Of a stretch of 64,000 nucleotides of DNA, positions 8,977-16,345 are shown in pieces. Position 1 is the first letter of the stretch, and every line of letters starts with the position of its first letter. The notes under the pieces were generated by a model, which saw nothing but the letters and a program-made list of their open reading frames with translations, did no database searches and was not told the origin of the DNA. Source of the DNA: Paludibacteraceae bacterium (GTDB lineage Bacteria; Bacteroidota; Bacteroidia; Bacteroidales; Paludibacteraceae); assembly GCA_017630395.1 (NCBI GenBank), contig JAGBVI010000001.1, forward strand, positions 186,001 to 250,000. The letters run 5' to 3'. The position numbers and the translations under genes are program-made.

Positions 8977-9504
8977 TTAACCATTTTGTAAATCTGGGAA
9001 ATCCAAGAATTTCAAATCAACTGGTTCATCTTTTTTCTTATTTTCCCACACTTCCATTTCATCATCCAAGTTAAAATCATGTTTTTTCCCGATAAATTTT
9101 GCTTCCTCTTCACTTTTGATGTGTTTACTGTTTACTATGAATATAGGATTCTCATAGCAGTATACATAATAATTCAAGGAGACATTTATTGAAGAAACAT
9201 TATTCCAATTCACGAAATCTGTATCACTTACTTTAAAAACATTCTGATGATAATCTTTCATTTCGTTGGTAATCTCGGATAAAAAATTTACTACCACATC
9301 TTTCTCAGTTTTGAATGCTGAGAGATATTTCACAGAAGGAATAAAACCATCATCGTTTTTCTGCATATATCGTGTAGGAATAAATGATAATGATTTACTT
9401 CCAAAATAATCAACGAAAATAGTATTACCATCATTCATCTTCAAAACTATACAAGGAAATGCCTCATATAACTTACCGTCTTTGCTCAAAAAAGGAAAAT
9501 CCAT
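8977..9504 (-). CDS. Hypothetical protein, tandem paralogue A
   Basis: 175 aa. Shares with the adjacent 9526-9975 protein the start MDFPF, a LYEA.P..VL.M..G segment, a FKVSD..F..W motif and similar spacing. The nucleotides upstream of both starts are nearly identical too (CGGTAGAGATTAATTATGG), so a duplication included the leader. Function unknown. Confidence 0.75.
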   Translation of the reverse strand: MDFPFLSKDGKLYEAFPCIVLKMNDGNTIFVDYFGSKSLSFIPTRYMQKNDDGFIPSVKYLSAFKTEKDVVVNFLSEITNEMKDYHQNVFKVSDTDFVNWNNVSSINVSLNYYVYCYENPIFIVNSKHIKSEEEAKFIGKKHDFNLDDEMEVWENKKKDEPVDLKFLDFPDLQNG

Positions 9505-9525
9505 AATTAATCTCTACCGTTATAC

Positions 9526-9975
9526 TTATTCTTTAACCTCTAATTCTGATAAGTCTGTAACAATGCGAGGTTTTCCTTCTATAATTGGGTGTCTTTCTGA
9601 AAAACCTAGTTTAACTTTATCAAATGCTATTACAATTTTCTGCATTTCTATCTCTATTTTACATATGGCATCCCATCGAATAAAACCGTTATCAGAAACT
9701 TTTAATAATCTCTGCCCACTCTTTTTCATTTCCATTTCTGCCAATATTACAAAGTTTTGTGCCATTTGCCAAGGACTTAAAAATTGGGAACTATAGATAA
9801 CCGTTTCAACCCCATCACCATTTATAACACGTTTGTCAATAATAGGTTCAAAATCTTCCACATAATCTAAGAAGTAATTCAATTTTATTACTTCTCCATT
9901 AGCCATCGTCAATATTACCATAGGTAATGCTTCGTACAATGGACTGTCTATATCTTTCTGAAAAGGAAAATCCAT
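9526..9975 (-). CDS. Hypothetical protein, tandem paralogue B
   Basis: 149 aa, paralogue of 8977-9504 (MDFPF, LYEALPMVILTMANG, LKVSDNGFIRWD). Unrecognised family. Sits 2 nt after the 9978-10157 gene. Confidence 0.75.
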   Translation of the reverse strand: MDFPFQKDIDSPLYEALPMVILTMANGEVIKLNYFLDYVEDFEPIIDKRVINGDGVETVIYSSQFLSPWQMAQNFVILAEMEMKKSGQRLLKVSDNGFIRWDAICKIEIEMQKIVIAFDKVKLGFSERHPIIEGKPRIVTDLSELEVKE

Positions 9976-9977
9976 AA

Positions 9978-10157
9978 TTAATCTCTACCGTTATATCTTT
10001 TCTTATTACGCTCTTTCTGAATCTTTTTTAATTCATTCTTCCAACCATTCACCATCATTCGTCTTTCATTGATAGCCTTGAGTTCCTTGTCATAGGCTTC
10101 ATTCAGATTGATAGTAGGTTTCAGTTTGTCCAATGCTGCAAAAGGATTAGTGGTCAT
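9978..10157 (-). CDS. Small basic helical protein, leaderless
   Basis: 59 aa from MTTNPF. The -10 TATAAT ends 6 nt before this ATG, so it is preferred to an in-frame upstream start. C-terminal half very basic (KNELKKIQKERNKKRYNGRD). Unrecognised. Confidence 0.7.
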   Translation of the reverse strand: MTTNPFAALDKLKPTINLNEAYDKELKAINERRMMVNGWKNELKKIQKERNKKRYNGRD

Positions 10158-10211
10158 GCACTTATTATAGCACATGACCACCACTTATGCAATACTTATT
10201 TCAAATAAAAA

Positions 10212-10478
10212 TTAGAAATCTCTACGAGCACGAACATCGTTACGAACCTTACCCAATGTGTCCACAAACTTGTTTCTTGCATTGTCTACGCCATAACGAT
10301 TGCAAAGAGGTCTTACATAGTTGTGCTGTACATAAGGGTCATCCCATACACTCTTCATGAGCTTCTCCTCACTTGCTTCCACCAACTGAGGATTCTTCTG
10401 CAAATGAGAATAAAAGTGCATGTTCATCCCCTTTTCCAATCCTTGAATTGTCTTTTCACTTGAACTTTTTCTAAACAT
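10212..10478 (-). CDS. Hypothetical protein, 88 aa
   Basis: Unrecognised, basic and soluble (MFRKSSSEKTIQGLEKG ... VRNDVRARRDF). Downstream of three membrane-protein genes, with a 6-nt gap to 10485. Confidence 0.7.
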   Translation of the reverse strand: MFRKSSSEKTIQGLEKGMNMHFYSHLQKNPQLVEASEEKLMKSVWDDPYVQHNYVRPLCNRYGVDNARNKFVDTLGKVRNDVRARRDF

Positions 10479-10484
10479 ACTCTA

Positions 10485-10799
10485 TTATTTACTAATGTCT
10501 GTGAGTCTAAAATTAGTAAAGTGATAAATCGTCCCATCTTTCTCAAATGAAATGCGTCCGTCTTTCAATTCAAATTCTCCATCATTCAAGTAGATACTAC
10601 TATGTCCATGAATATCATGAATATCTAAACGATACTTATGCGATGCTTCATTGCTAATCTTTTCACAACAACCATGAATAGCAATTGAGAAAAGAAGAGT
10701 AAAAACACCTACAATTATCCCTATAATGAAAGTGGGAAAGTATCTGTCAAACCAACTTTCAAGCTTTGATTCTCTAAATTTAAGTGTACGCCAAGCCAT
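10485..10799 (-). CDS. Membrane protein, paralogue of 10799-11122
   Basis: 104 aa. One membrane segment (FIIGIIVGVFTLLFSIAIHG) then a small beta-rich domain ending ISFEKDGTIYHFTNFRL. Same layout as 10799-11122 and 61780-62040 (TM, then D.I.YF..DG...). Stop and next start overlap by one base. Probably displays a small domain outside the membrane; function unknown. Confidence 0.75.
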   Translation of the reverse strand: MAWRTLKFRESKLESWFDRYFPTFIIGIIVGVFTLLFSIAIHGCCEKISNEASHKYRLDIHDIHGHSSIYLNDGEFELKDGRISFEKDGTIYHFTNFRLTDISK

Positions 10800-11122
10800 T
10801 ACTTTATGTGTCTGTTGTCTTCAAGTGTATAAGTAGTGAGGACATAAGTTCTGTCACCTAGTTTGATAATCAATGTAGAGCCTTCCCTTGTGATGTCCTC
10901 TTCATTACATCTCAAATAGCCATCCTTTCCATAACGAATTTCATAATCGTATTCTCTATCTAATTCTGCTTCAACATGGCAAACAAATATAGCAAGTAGA
11001 ACACCAAAGGTTATAAATCCCACTACAACCAAAAACCAATCATAATTCCATTTCCACCAATAGGTGAAATCTTCCCATCTATCTTCAAACCATTCCTTTA
11101 CCTTTTCTTTGTCAATCTTCAT
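10799..11122 (-). CDS. Membrane protein, paralogue of 10485-10799
   Basis: 107 aa. Trp-rich cytoplasmic N-terminus (WFEDRWEDFTYWWKWNYDW), one membrane segment (FLVVVGFITFGVLLAIFVC), then a beta-like domain with GSTLIIKLGDRTYVLTTYTL. ATGA overlap with 11119-11334. Confidence 0.75.
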   Translation of the reverse strand: MKIDKEKVKEWFEDRWEDFTYWWKWNYDWFLVVVGFITFGVLLAIFVCHVEAELDREYDYEIRYGKDGYLRCNEEDITREGSTLIIKLGDRTYVLTTYTLEDNRHIK

Positions 11123-11334
11123 AAAAAGAACATCAATGTTAAAAATCCAATACCTATCAATAGACTAAAAGTAATCATAAAAGTGAGACCAATCCAACCA
11201 ATAAGGTCAGAACTTTTCTTCATCTTCTCAAATTCTTCCAATGCTTCCCTAGATTGAATAATTAAATTTTTAGTATCAATTAACAACTTACGTTCGAGTT
11301 CTACCTTAGTACGTTCAAGTTCTGCCTTATCCAT
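11119..11334 (-). CDS. Small coiled-coil membrane protein
   Basis: 71 aa: N-terminal coiled coil (LERTKVELERKLLIDTKN) and one C-terminal membrane segment (WIGLTFMITFSLLIGIGFL). Part of the four-gene membrane operon 10485-11894. Confidence 0.7.
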   Translation of the reverse strand: MDKAELERTKVELERKLLIDTKNLIIQSREALEEFEKMKKSSDLIGWIGLTFMITFSLLIGIGFLTLMFFL

Positions 11335-11336
11335 AA

Positions 11337-11894
11337 TTACTTACAAATCAAAGAACTAATAAGAATTGCCAAGGAACATGACATTACACATGCCAATCCA
11401 ATGTACCAATAAATCTTCTCAAACTTGACATTGTTCTCATAGATAACTCTCTTCAATTCACCTCTACTGATAACTTCCATGTCAGATTCCAAATCCTTAT
11501 GAACCATTGCATCAGCAGGGACTTTAACAGTAACCTTATCGGCATTACATTCAGCAGCAGTCTTGGTATAACCATCATTCATCGTCACAGCCTTCTTACC
11601 ATCAATGGTAACATTACCATCTTTATCAATGACAATCTTTTTACCATTCTTCTTGATAAGAGTTTTGCCATTCACTGTTACAACAGAATTACCATAAACG
11701 ATGTCACCTACTACATGATTACCTTGAATAACAGGTTCATCAATGTTACCAATGTTATTAAAAACAGTATTACCTCCCATGTCTGCCATCTTCTCACCAA
11801 ACTTAGCCATCTTTTCGCCAAACTTGGTCATTCTCTTTGAGAAGTCTTCTGCCCATGAGAAATCAAAATCGTCATCTTCGTTTGTATTTTTCAT
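11337..11894 (-). CDS. C-terminally anchored protein with beta-repeat region
   Basis: 185 aa from MKNTNEDD. Heptad-like N-terminus (FSKRMTKFGEKMAKFGEKMADMGG), a central beta-solenoid-like stretch of Asn/Gly/Val repeats (VNGKTLIKKNGKKIVIDKDG), and a C-terminal membrane segment. TTGACA-17-TATAAT lies immediately upstream and ends 6 nt before this ATG (leaderless). First gene of the membrane operon. Confidence 0.75.
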   Translation of the reverse strand: MKNTNEDDDFDFSWAEDFSKRMTKFGEKMAKFGEKMADMGGNTVFNNIGNIDEPVIQGNHVVGDIVYGNSVVTVNGKTLIKKNGKKIVIDKDGNVTIDGKKAVTMNDGYTKTAAECNADKVTVKVPADAMVHKDLESDMEVISRGELKRVIYENNVKFEKIYWYIGLACVMSCSLAILISSLICK

Positions 11895-11940
11895 GCGATT
11901 ATTATACATCAGTTCTAATTATTTGTCAAGTGAAAATCAT

Positions 11941-11975
11941 AAAAAACCACCAAGAAGTTATTAGACTTCAAGGTG
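11941..11975 (-). terminator. Intrinsic terminator
   Basis: On the minus strand CCACCTTGAAGT-loop-ACTTCTTGGTGG followed by six T; it overlaps the last codons of the secreted protein gene. Confidence 0.8.
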
Positions 11976-12134
11976 GGGTGTTATTTCAAAATCGTCTTGG
12001 CTAACCAATTCCCAAGACGCATGTTCCTTAGGAACTAAGTCCCATGTCGGAGGTAATGTATTTTCAGGAGTAGGAGGTAATGTGTTACCAAATGCTACCG
12101 TTGCCGTAATTAGTGTAATTAATATCGTTTTCAT
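11961..12134 (-). CDS. Small exported protein
   Basis: 57 aa from MKTILITLITATVAFG, a clear signal peptide with likely cleavage after AFG. The mature part has a short repeat NTLPPTPENTLPPTW. Unrecognised; no lipobox. An upstream in-frame extension is rejected because it would bury the signal peptide. Confidence 0.65.
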   Translation of the reverse strand: MKTILITLITATVAFGNTLPPTPENTLPPTWDLVPKEHASWELVSQDDFEITPHLEV

Positions 12135-12298
12135 AATTGTGTTTTGTTTAAGTTGCTTAAGATTGAAACCATAGTAAAACTTCGCAATTTTACTTACGAA
12201 GTAATAAAACTCCGCATTCATTGTTACTGTTCATGACCAGTAGAATGTTGAAGCCCAAGGATAAATCTACTATTAGTAGAATAATGACCTAGTTTTGT

Positions 12299-12373
12299 CA
12301 GTTATGGTGAGAATTGAACTCACGCCTTTCCTACGCATCACCGTATTCAGTTCTACCACTGAACTACATAACT
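12299..12373 (-). tRNA. tRNA-like, anticodon unresolved (possibly His)
   Basis: Acceptor AGTTATG/CATAACT, D-arm GTTC/GAAC and T-arm GTGAG-TTCAATT-CTCAC are all perfect. The anticodon arm is abnormal: TACG/CGTA closes a 6-nt loop GTGATG with no U33. GTG (His) is the only plausible anticodon. Could be degenerate or need processing. Confidence 0.5.
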
Positions 12374-12385
12374 AACTGACTATTA

Positions 12386-12457
12386 AGCCCTCAGTCCGAT
12401 TTGAACGGACGACCGCCTCATTACAAGTGAGGTGCTCTACCGCTGAGCTATAAGGGC
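12386..12457 (-). tRNA. tRNA-Thr(TGT)
   Basis: Canonical cloverleaf; anticodon arm CCTCA-CTTGTAA-TGAGG. No encoded CCA. Confidence 0.92.
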
Positions 12458-12465
12458 AAAAGGAT

Positions 12466-12553
12466 TACAGGGGCAGGATTCGAACCTGCGCTATGCCCAC
12501 GATGGGGTCTTCTGGTTATGAGCCAGACGAGATAGACCGCTTCTCTACCCTGT
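12466..12553 (-). tRNA. tRNA with CAT anticodon and long variable arm
   Basis: Anticodon arm TCTGG-CTCATAA-CCAGA, T-arm canonical, acceptor ACAGGG/CCCTGT. About 20 nt between anticodon and T stems form an extra arm, unusual for a CAT tRNA. Met versus lysidine-modified Ile cannot be decided. Confidence 0.75.
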
Positions 12554-12559
12554 GATTTA

Positions 12560-12895
12560 CTCCGCAGCCTGGGCTCGAACCAGGGACCCAATGATTACCC
12601 AAAAGACTGATAATCAATAAGTTACGATTATCTTTCTTTCGTGGACTTTCTCTTCATCGTATCATTTCTGACTTAGATGCACCGTGTAAAGTCTCTGCAC
12701 ATAAAAGAACGATTGCTCGTTCAATCTTGCTCAGGATTGGGATAAGATTTATAGGCACTTATCCGTTCCCTGACTTAGCGGTGTGTTCACCTCAAAGTTT
12801 CCAATGAGGGCTGCCTATGCCTTGATTATTGCATAACACGCTTATAATCAACATGTTCTGACAGTCATTTGCTCTTCCAACTGAGCTACTGCGGA
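12560..12895 (-). tRNA. tRNA-Asn(GTT) interrupted by a group I intron
   Basis: 5' exon 12861-12895 (acceptor TCCGCAG, D-arm, stem AATGA, CTGT) and 3' exon 12560-12597 (TAA, stem TCATT, T-arm CCTGG-TTCGAGC-CCAGG, acceptor CTGCGGA). Joined, they give a near-consensus bacterial tRNA-Asn with loop CTGTTAA. The 263-nt insertion carries group I core sequences. Exact splice sites are provisional by one or two bases. Confidence 0.85.
12598..12860 (-). ncRNA. Group I intron in tRNA-Asn anticodon loop
   Basis: 263 nt. Contains AATCCTGAGCAA, then GTGCAGAGACTTTACACGG and later AAAGTCC, matching the conserved core elements of bacterial/plastid tRNA group I introns (IC3 type, as in trnL-UAA), plus an 8-bp P2-like hairpin TTGATTAT/ATAATCAA near its 5' end. 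The intron ends in G. No ORF inside, so no intron-encoded endonuclease. Confidence 0.85.
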
Positions 12896-13380
12896 ATTAG
12901 TTATTTCACTATCTTTTAATCTTCTTTCATCTGCTTACAAAACATATTATACATAAGTTCTATAATTAGATGGGAACTTTGACAGTTCCTTTCTGACAAG
13001 TTTTGCCAGTCTCTTTTTTCAGTTCTTACTTATCGCTTTTTGATTCGTGTGAACAAATATATTATAACGATGTTCTGAAAAGTTTTTCGTGTTTGTTGGT
13101 TATTTAGTAACCGATTTCACACAGAAAAGAGAAAAATTATTTGAAGTCCAATTTCCCTCTTTTATTATTTATAGTTCTGAGTACCGAAAAGAAAGAAAAA
13201 TGTGAAAGATTTTTTATTTTTTCTTTTTCAGTTCCCCTGAACGATTTATATTATACATGAGTTCTATAAACTTGTCAAGCATTTTTTCATAATTTTGTGA
13301 AAAAAGTTTGAAAAAGTTTTCTTGATTTTATTGGGTCATGGTATGAATAAGGTAAGACTCTCAAACAGCGTAAGACTGCT
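12896..13380. other. AT-rich non-coding stretch upstream of the tRNA group
   Basis: No ORF. Holds three minus-strand TATAAT boxes near 12948, 13062 and 13250, each preceded by GAAC-type sequence; only the last has a consensus -35. No recognisable CRISPR leader beyond AT-richness in its last 60 nt. Confidence 0.6.
13250..13278 (-). promoter_or_regulatory. Sigma70-type promoter for tRNA group
   Basis: TTGACA, 17-bp spacer containing AGAACTCATG, TATAAT; faces the 12.3-12.9 kb tRNAs. Confidence 0.75.
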
Positions 13381-13621
13381 GTGTTCATTATACCTTATAA
13401 AGAGCATAATAGAAACGATAAAGGGATGAAAAGTAAGAGCAGGATGAAGTGTTCATTATACCTTATAAAGAGCATAATAGAAACCAATTCTCTCCAAGGG
13501 CAGCGTGGCAAGGCTTGTGTTCATTATACCTTATAAAGAGCATAATAGAAACGGCTACACCTTGCTCATTGAGGATGTAAGAATCGTGTTCATTATACCT
13601 TATAAAGAGCATAATAGAAAC
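13381..13621 (-). CRISPR. CRISPR array: 4 identical 36-nt repeats, 3 spacers
   Basis: Repeats at 13381-13416, 13449-13484, 13517-13552 and 13586-13621 are identical; spacers are 32, 32 and 33 nt and unrelated to each other. The repeat holds an imperfect hairpin (ATTAT...ATAAT, inner CTT/AAG) and reads GTGTTC...GAAAC on plus, GTTTC...GAACAC on minus. It lies 112 nt downstream of the TnpB/Cas12-like gene. No cas1/cas2 nearby. Orientation is uncertain; cotranscription with the minus-strand effector is inferred. Confidence 0.92.
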
Positions 13622-13733
13622 ACTTATGTCTTAAACCATTGATTCTGTTTTTATTATGACATGAAGTATAATTTTATTTCTCATTTTTAAGCACATTTCT
13701 GTCCGAGAAAATGGCAAGAACACCTTGCCTGTA

Positions 13734-15032
13734 TCACTTATCCAGAACTGGATTCAGCTTTACGTTTATGTCTATTTTCTTAGGATTGAACACATTGGAC
13801 TTGACTGCAAAGGTATTCCCTGTTCCAAGACGAATGATATTCAATGACCCATTGATATCGGAATTGATAAGACCCTTTGTGACACTACGGTATAAACCGC
13901 GATGTTTGTGACCATTCATTTCAATTCCTCTTTTACCTCCATACTCATTGTCCTTATGTTTACAAATCTTGATATTATCCAAGAATGAACATTTGGATGT
14001 GTATGCTTCGTTCACCTCTATTAACTCACCACCGACATCCTCTAATTTGTATTTGAGCATATCAATAGCAGTTGCAAAAGGAATTTGGACAAAATTTTGA
14101 TTACCTTTTTTACCCATGTTTACCTTCTGCTTCCAGTCCTTATTATGACCGATTACACAAGTGCCGATGTTATTATCAATCATCATGTCAACTACTCTGC
14201 GAGAAGCCTTATGAAGATAATCCTTAATTTTCATCATGCGCTTTGCTTCCAGTCTTTTCAGACGCTTGGAGAACTTCTTTCCGTGTTTATTGAGAATAGA
14301 AGTGTAGTGTGCCTTTTTCTTGTTATAGTAGTGGTTGATAGCCTTTAATGGTCTGCCATTAACGAGGATAGATATTGACCCTTCGTTTGAAGTTACAGCC
14401 ATCAGGTTATTCAGCCCCAAATCTATACCAAGTGCATTATCCTTATTAAGACCTTTATCATCTACCTCTTTACGATAAACGATTTCAACCTTAATATGAT
14501 TATTGCTAGGAATAAGGCGAACCTCCTGAATCTTTGTTACTTTCGTGAAGACAGGAATCTTAACAGTCTTGGAGATGTTAATGCTTCCGTCCTTTTGAAT
14601 TCTGGCATCATCCTGTTCATAGATAAGAATGTTGGGAACTCCCTCTTTCTTATACTTTGGCATTTTCGGACGACCAGTGAATTTGGAAGGATTTTTCTTA
14701 TAAGCATTGAGTGCCTTGAACCATGCCTTCCAAATTGTATCTACCTGTATAATCACCTGATTGGCAGAATGACTCTTGTGCATTGCACGATAATCGTAAT
14801 CATTTAGTGCTGCCATTCTCTTTCGCATATCAAACTTCCCAACAAATCTCTCATCTTTGATGATGTCAATGAAATCAGGAATATTCTCGTGTTTACCAGT
14901 GAATGCCTGACGGTAGATGTACAGAGTTCGGTTATACAGATTACGAGACTTCAAAAACTCCTCAGAAGCCCACTCATAAAATGGGTCGGACTTCTTAATG
15001 AAGTGTGTCTCTACTCTGGTAACGTAACTCAT
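13734..15032 (-). CDS. TnpB/Cas12-like RuvC nuclease next to CRISPR array
   Basis: 432 aa, IS605 OrfB/TnpB family, about the size of TnpB and far shorter than Cas12a. RuvC-I Asp204 in GIDLG, RuvC-III Asp392 in SDINGS. In place of the usual RuvC-II Glu after a beta strand it has VIGHNKDWKQ, as in the TnpB subgroup with I-G-x-N-x-x-WKQ; Glu342 in NEAYTSKCS is the likely substitute. The zinc-finger Cys pairs are largely missing (one Cys in SKCSF, one in KICKH). No TnpA gene or IS ends are seen, it has a phage-type promoter (15066-15094), and an array lies just downstream, so it is more likely a compact type V-like effector than a transposon passenger. Guide use is inference. Confidence 0.9.
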   Translation of the reverse strand: MSYVTRVETHFIKKSDPFYEWASEEFLKSRNLYNRTLYIYRQAFTGKHENIPDFIDIIKDERFVGKFDMRKRMAALNDYDYRAMHKSHSANQVIIQVDTIWKAWFKALNAYKKNPSKFTGRPKMPKYKKEGVPNILIYEQDDARIQKDGSINISKTVKIPVFTKVTKIQEVRLIPSNNHIKVEIVYRKEVDDKGLNKDNALGIDLGLNNLMAVTSNEGSISILVNGRPLKAINHYYNKKKAHYTSILNKHGKKFSKRLKRLEAKRMMKIKDYLHKASRRVVDMMIDNNIGTCVIGHNKDWKQKVNMGKKGNQNFVQIPFATAIDMLKYKLEDVGGELIEVNEAYTSKCSFLDNIKICKHKDNEYGGKRGIEMNGHKHRGLYRSVTKGLINSDINGSLNIIRLGTGNTFAVKSNVFNPKKIDINVKLNPVLDK

Positions 15033-15065
15033 TGTTTGTTTTTGTTATTTCGTTTGAACGAGGAC

Positions 15066-15094
15066 ATTTTATCAGATTATTCAGTTCCTGTCAA
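15066..15094 (-). promoter_or_regulatory. Promoter of the TnpB/Cas12-like gene
   Basis: TTGACA, 17-bp spacer containing GGAACTGAATAATC, TAAAAT; leaves a leader of about 30 nt. Same architecture as other phage promoters here. Confidence 0.75.
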
Positions 15095-15187
15095 GAAAAA
15101 TTATTCAGTTTTTGCAAAATTGTGTGATATAAATGCGACTCCTCTTCAAATGTGGGAAAGGCGTGCTAGTCATCTTTACAAAAATGA

Positions 15188-15222
15188 AAGAGGGTGACTT
15201 TTTAGCCACCCTCTTTTTTAAG
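15188..15222. terminator. Intrinsic terminator
   Basis: GAGGGTG/CACCCTC stem with T-tract on the plus strand and TTTCATTTT on the minus strand, at the end of 15218-15415. Confidence 0.7.
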
Positions 15223-15415
15223 ATAAGAGTTTGAAAATGATTGCCAGCCCATAGCAGAAATAAATTTTCCAATGAATTGACTTCATTGTTTCTTCTATTT
15301 CCTCACGAGAAACACCAAACTCATCAATGAGTCTGTCAGTGCTTTTCCATGTTCTCCATAGAAGAAATGTGAGCAATAGACCTATACCGATGAATATGTA
15401 TGCTATTGTTATCAT
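15218..15415 (-). CDS. Small membrane protein, 65 aa
   Basis: From MITIAYIFIGIGLLLTFLLW (membrane segment), then an acidic stretch (DEFGVSREEIEETM) and a second hydrophobic segment at the C-terminus. Longer in-frame starts run into two tRNA genes and are rejected. Unrecognised. Confidence 0.65.
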   Translation of the reverse strand: MITIAYIFIGIGLLLTFLLWRTWKSTDRLIDEFGVSREEIEETMKSIHWKIYFCYGLAIIFKLLS

Positions 15416-15420
15416 TTGAA

Positions 15421-15504
15421 TACCGCCAGTCGGACTCGAACCGACACGCTTTTTACAGCAAGGGATTTTAAGTCCCCAGTGACTACCAATTCCACCATGA
15501 CGGC
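15421..15504 (-). tRNA. tRNA-Leu(TAA)
   Basis: Class II tRNA with extra arm; anticodon arm GGGGA-CTTAAAA-TCCCT, T-arm GTCGG-TTCGAGT-CCGAC. Confidence 0.92.
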
Positions 15505-15512
15505 TTTTAGGA

Positions 15513-15596
15513 TAGGGCAAGTGGGACTCGAACCCACACGAGATTTCTCTCATCGCATTTTGAGTGCGACATGACTACCAATTCCATCATCACCCC
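15513..15596 (-). tRNA. tRNA-Leu(CAA)
   Basis: Class II tRNA; anticodon arm TCGCA-CTCAAAA-TGCGA, T-arm GTGGG-TTCGAGT-CCCAC. Confidence 0.92.
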
Positions 15597-15615
15597 ATTT
15601 CGTGTTGACAAGAGT

Positions 15616-15643
15616 ATTATATCATAGTTCTATTCGTTGTCAA
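15616..15643 (-). promoter_or_regulatory. Promoter for the tRNA-Leu pair
   Basis: TTGACA, 16-bp spacer with AGAACTATGA, TATAAT, ending about 20 nt before tRNA-Leu(CAA). Confidence 0.7.
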
Positions 15644-15662
15644 CACTTTTTTTATTTTTTTT

Positions 15663-16295
15663 TTATTTAATTTCACTTAAATCGTGAATATCATTAATAG
15701 TAAGCTTTTTAAGCTTACCTTTAGCATTTTCTTGAAAGAACTTCACAACTTCCTCCTTAGAATAGTCAAGGGCATAAAGTTTGAATCCGTATTCAAAAAG
15801 AAGATTAGTCAGGGATACAGACTGAGTAGAACGAACCCCACCCTTACCGCTCTTGAACTTACGGACTTTCTGTTCGAGGAACTCACCAATACCCTTATGT
15901 TGACCATATGCCACACAGATGGGAGTTGCAGGGTCAGCCCAAATGGAATAAGCAAGCCATACATTATCCTTCTTAAATGAATCAGCCTTTTCAAGATTAG
16001 TATCATTGAATGTTGCAGTATAAGAAGAAGCACTTGCAGAACTTACCTTAGATTCCAAGAATCGTCCATTGTCATCACAGCAGTCAAAACCATGCTTAGA
16101 GACATTTACCTTACTGAATCCAAGTTTATCACCGATGTAGGAATCATGGAACTCATTGAGAAGAGTGTCCATGTCCAACTTGTTATATTTCTTGGCAGCA
16201 TTGGCAAGAACCCTAAGAGCACTTTTGACATCATTGAGGAAGTTAATATTGTGACCTTCAAAGTTACCAGCATTGAATAGTGTATTAGTCGTCAT
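15663..16295 (-). CDS. Possible restriction endonuclease partner of the adjacent methylase
   Basis: 210 aa from MTTNTLF; this ATG lies 7 nt after a TATAAT box (leaderless), so the upstream in-frame start is rejected. A segment FDCCDDNGRFLESKVSSAS has the D...ExK spacing of PD-(D/E)xK nucleases and is followed by TATFNDTNLEKA and WLAYSIW. Next to a DNA methyltransferase, so a type II restriction-modification pair is possible. Family not confirmed. Confidence 0.5.
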   Translation of the reverse strand: MTTNTLFNAGNFEGHNINFLNDVKSALRVLANAAKKYNKLDMDTLLNEFHDSYIGDKLGFSKVNVSKHGFDCCDDNGRFLESKVSSASASSYTATFNDTNLEKADSFKKDNVWLAYSIWADPATPICVAYGQHKGIGEFLEQKVRKFKSGKGGVRSTQSVSLTNLLFEYGFKLYALDYSKEEVVKFFQENAKGKLKKLTINDIHDLSEIK

Positions 16296-16345
16296 GAAAA
16301 CTATTATACACATGTTCTATAAAAATACTGGTGGAAATTTATTTT

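Noticed and set aside
13734-15032. Plain IS200/IS605 insertion sequence
   Set aside because: No tnpA, no end hairpins, a phage-type promoter, and a CRISPR array directly downstream.
14889-15197. Plus-strand open frame ending FAKLCDINATPLQMWERRASHLYKNERG just before a terminator
   Set aside because: Its C-terminal part looks protein-like, but there is no start codon after the TnpB promoter and most of the frame is antisense to TnpB.
15218-15553. 111-aa frame upstream of the small membrane protein
   Set aside because: The N-terminal half translates two tRNA-Leu genes.
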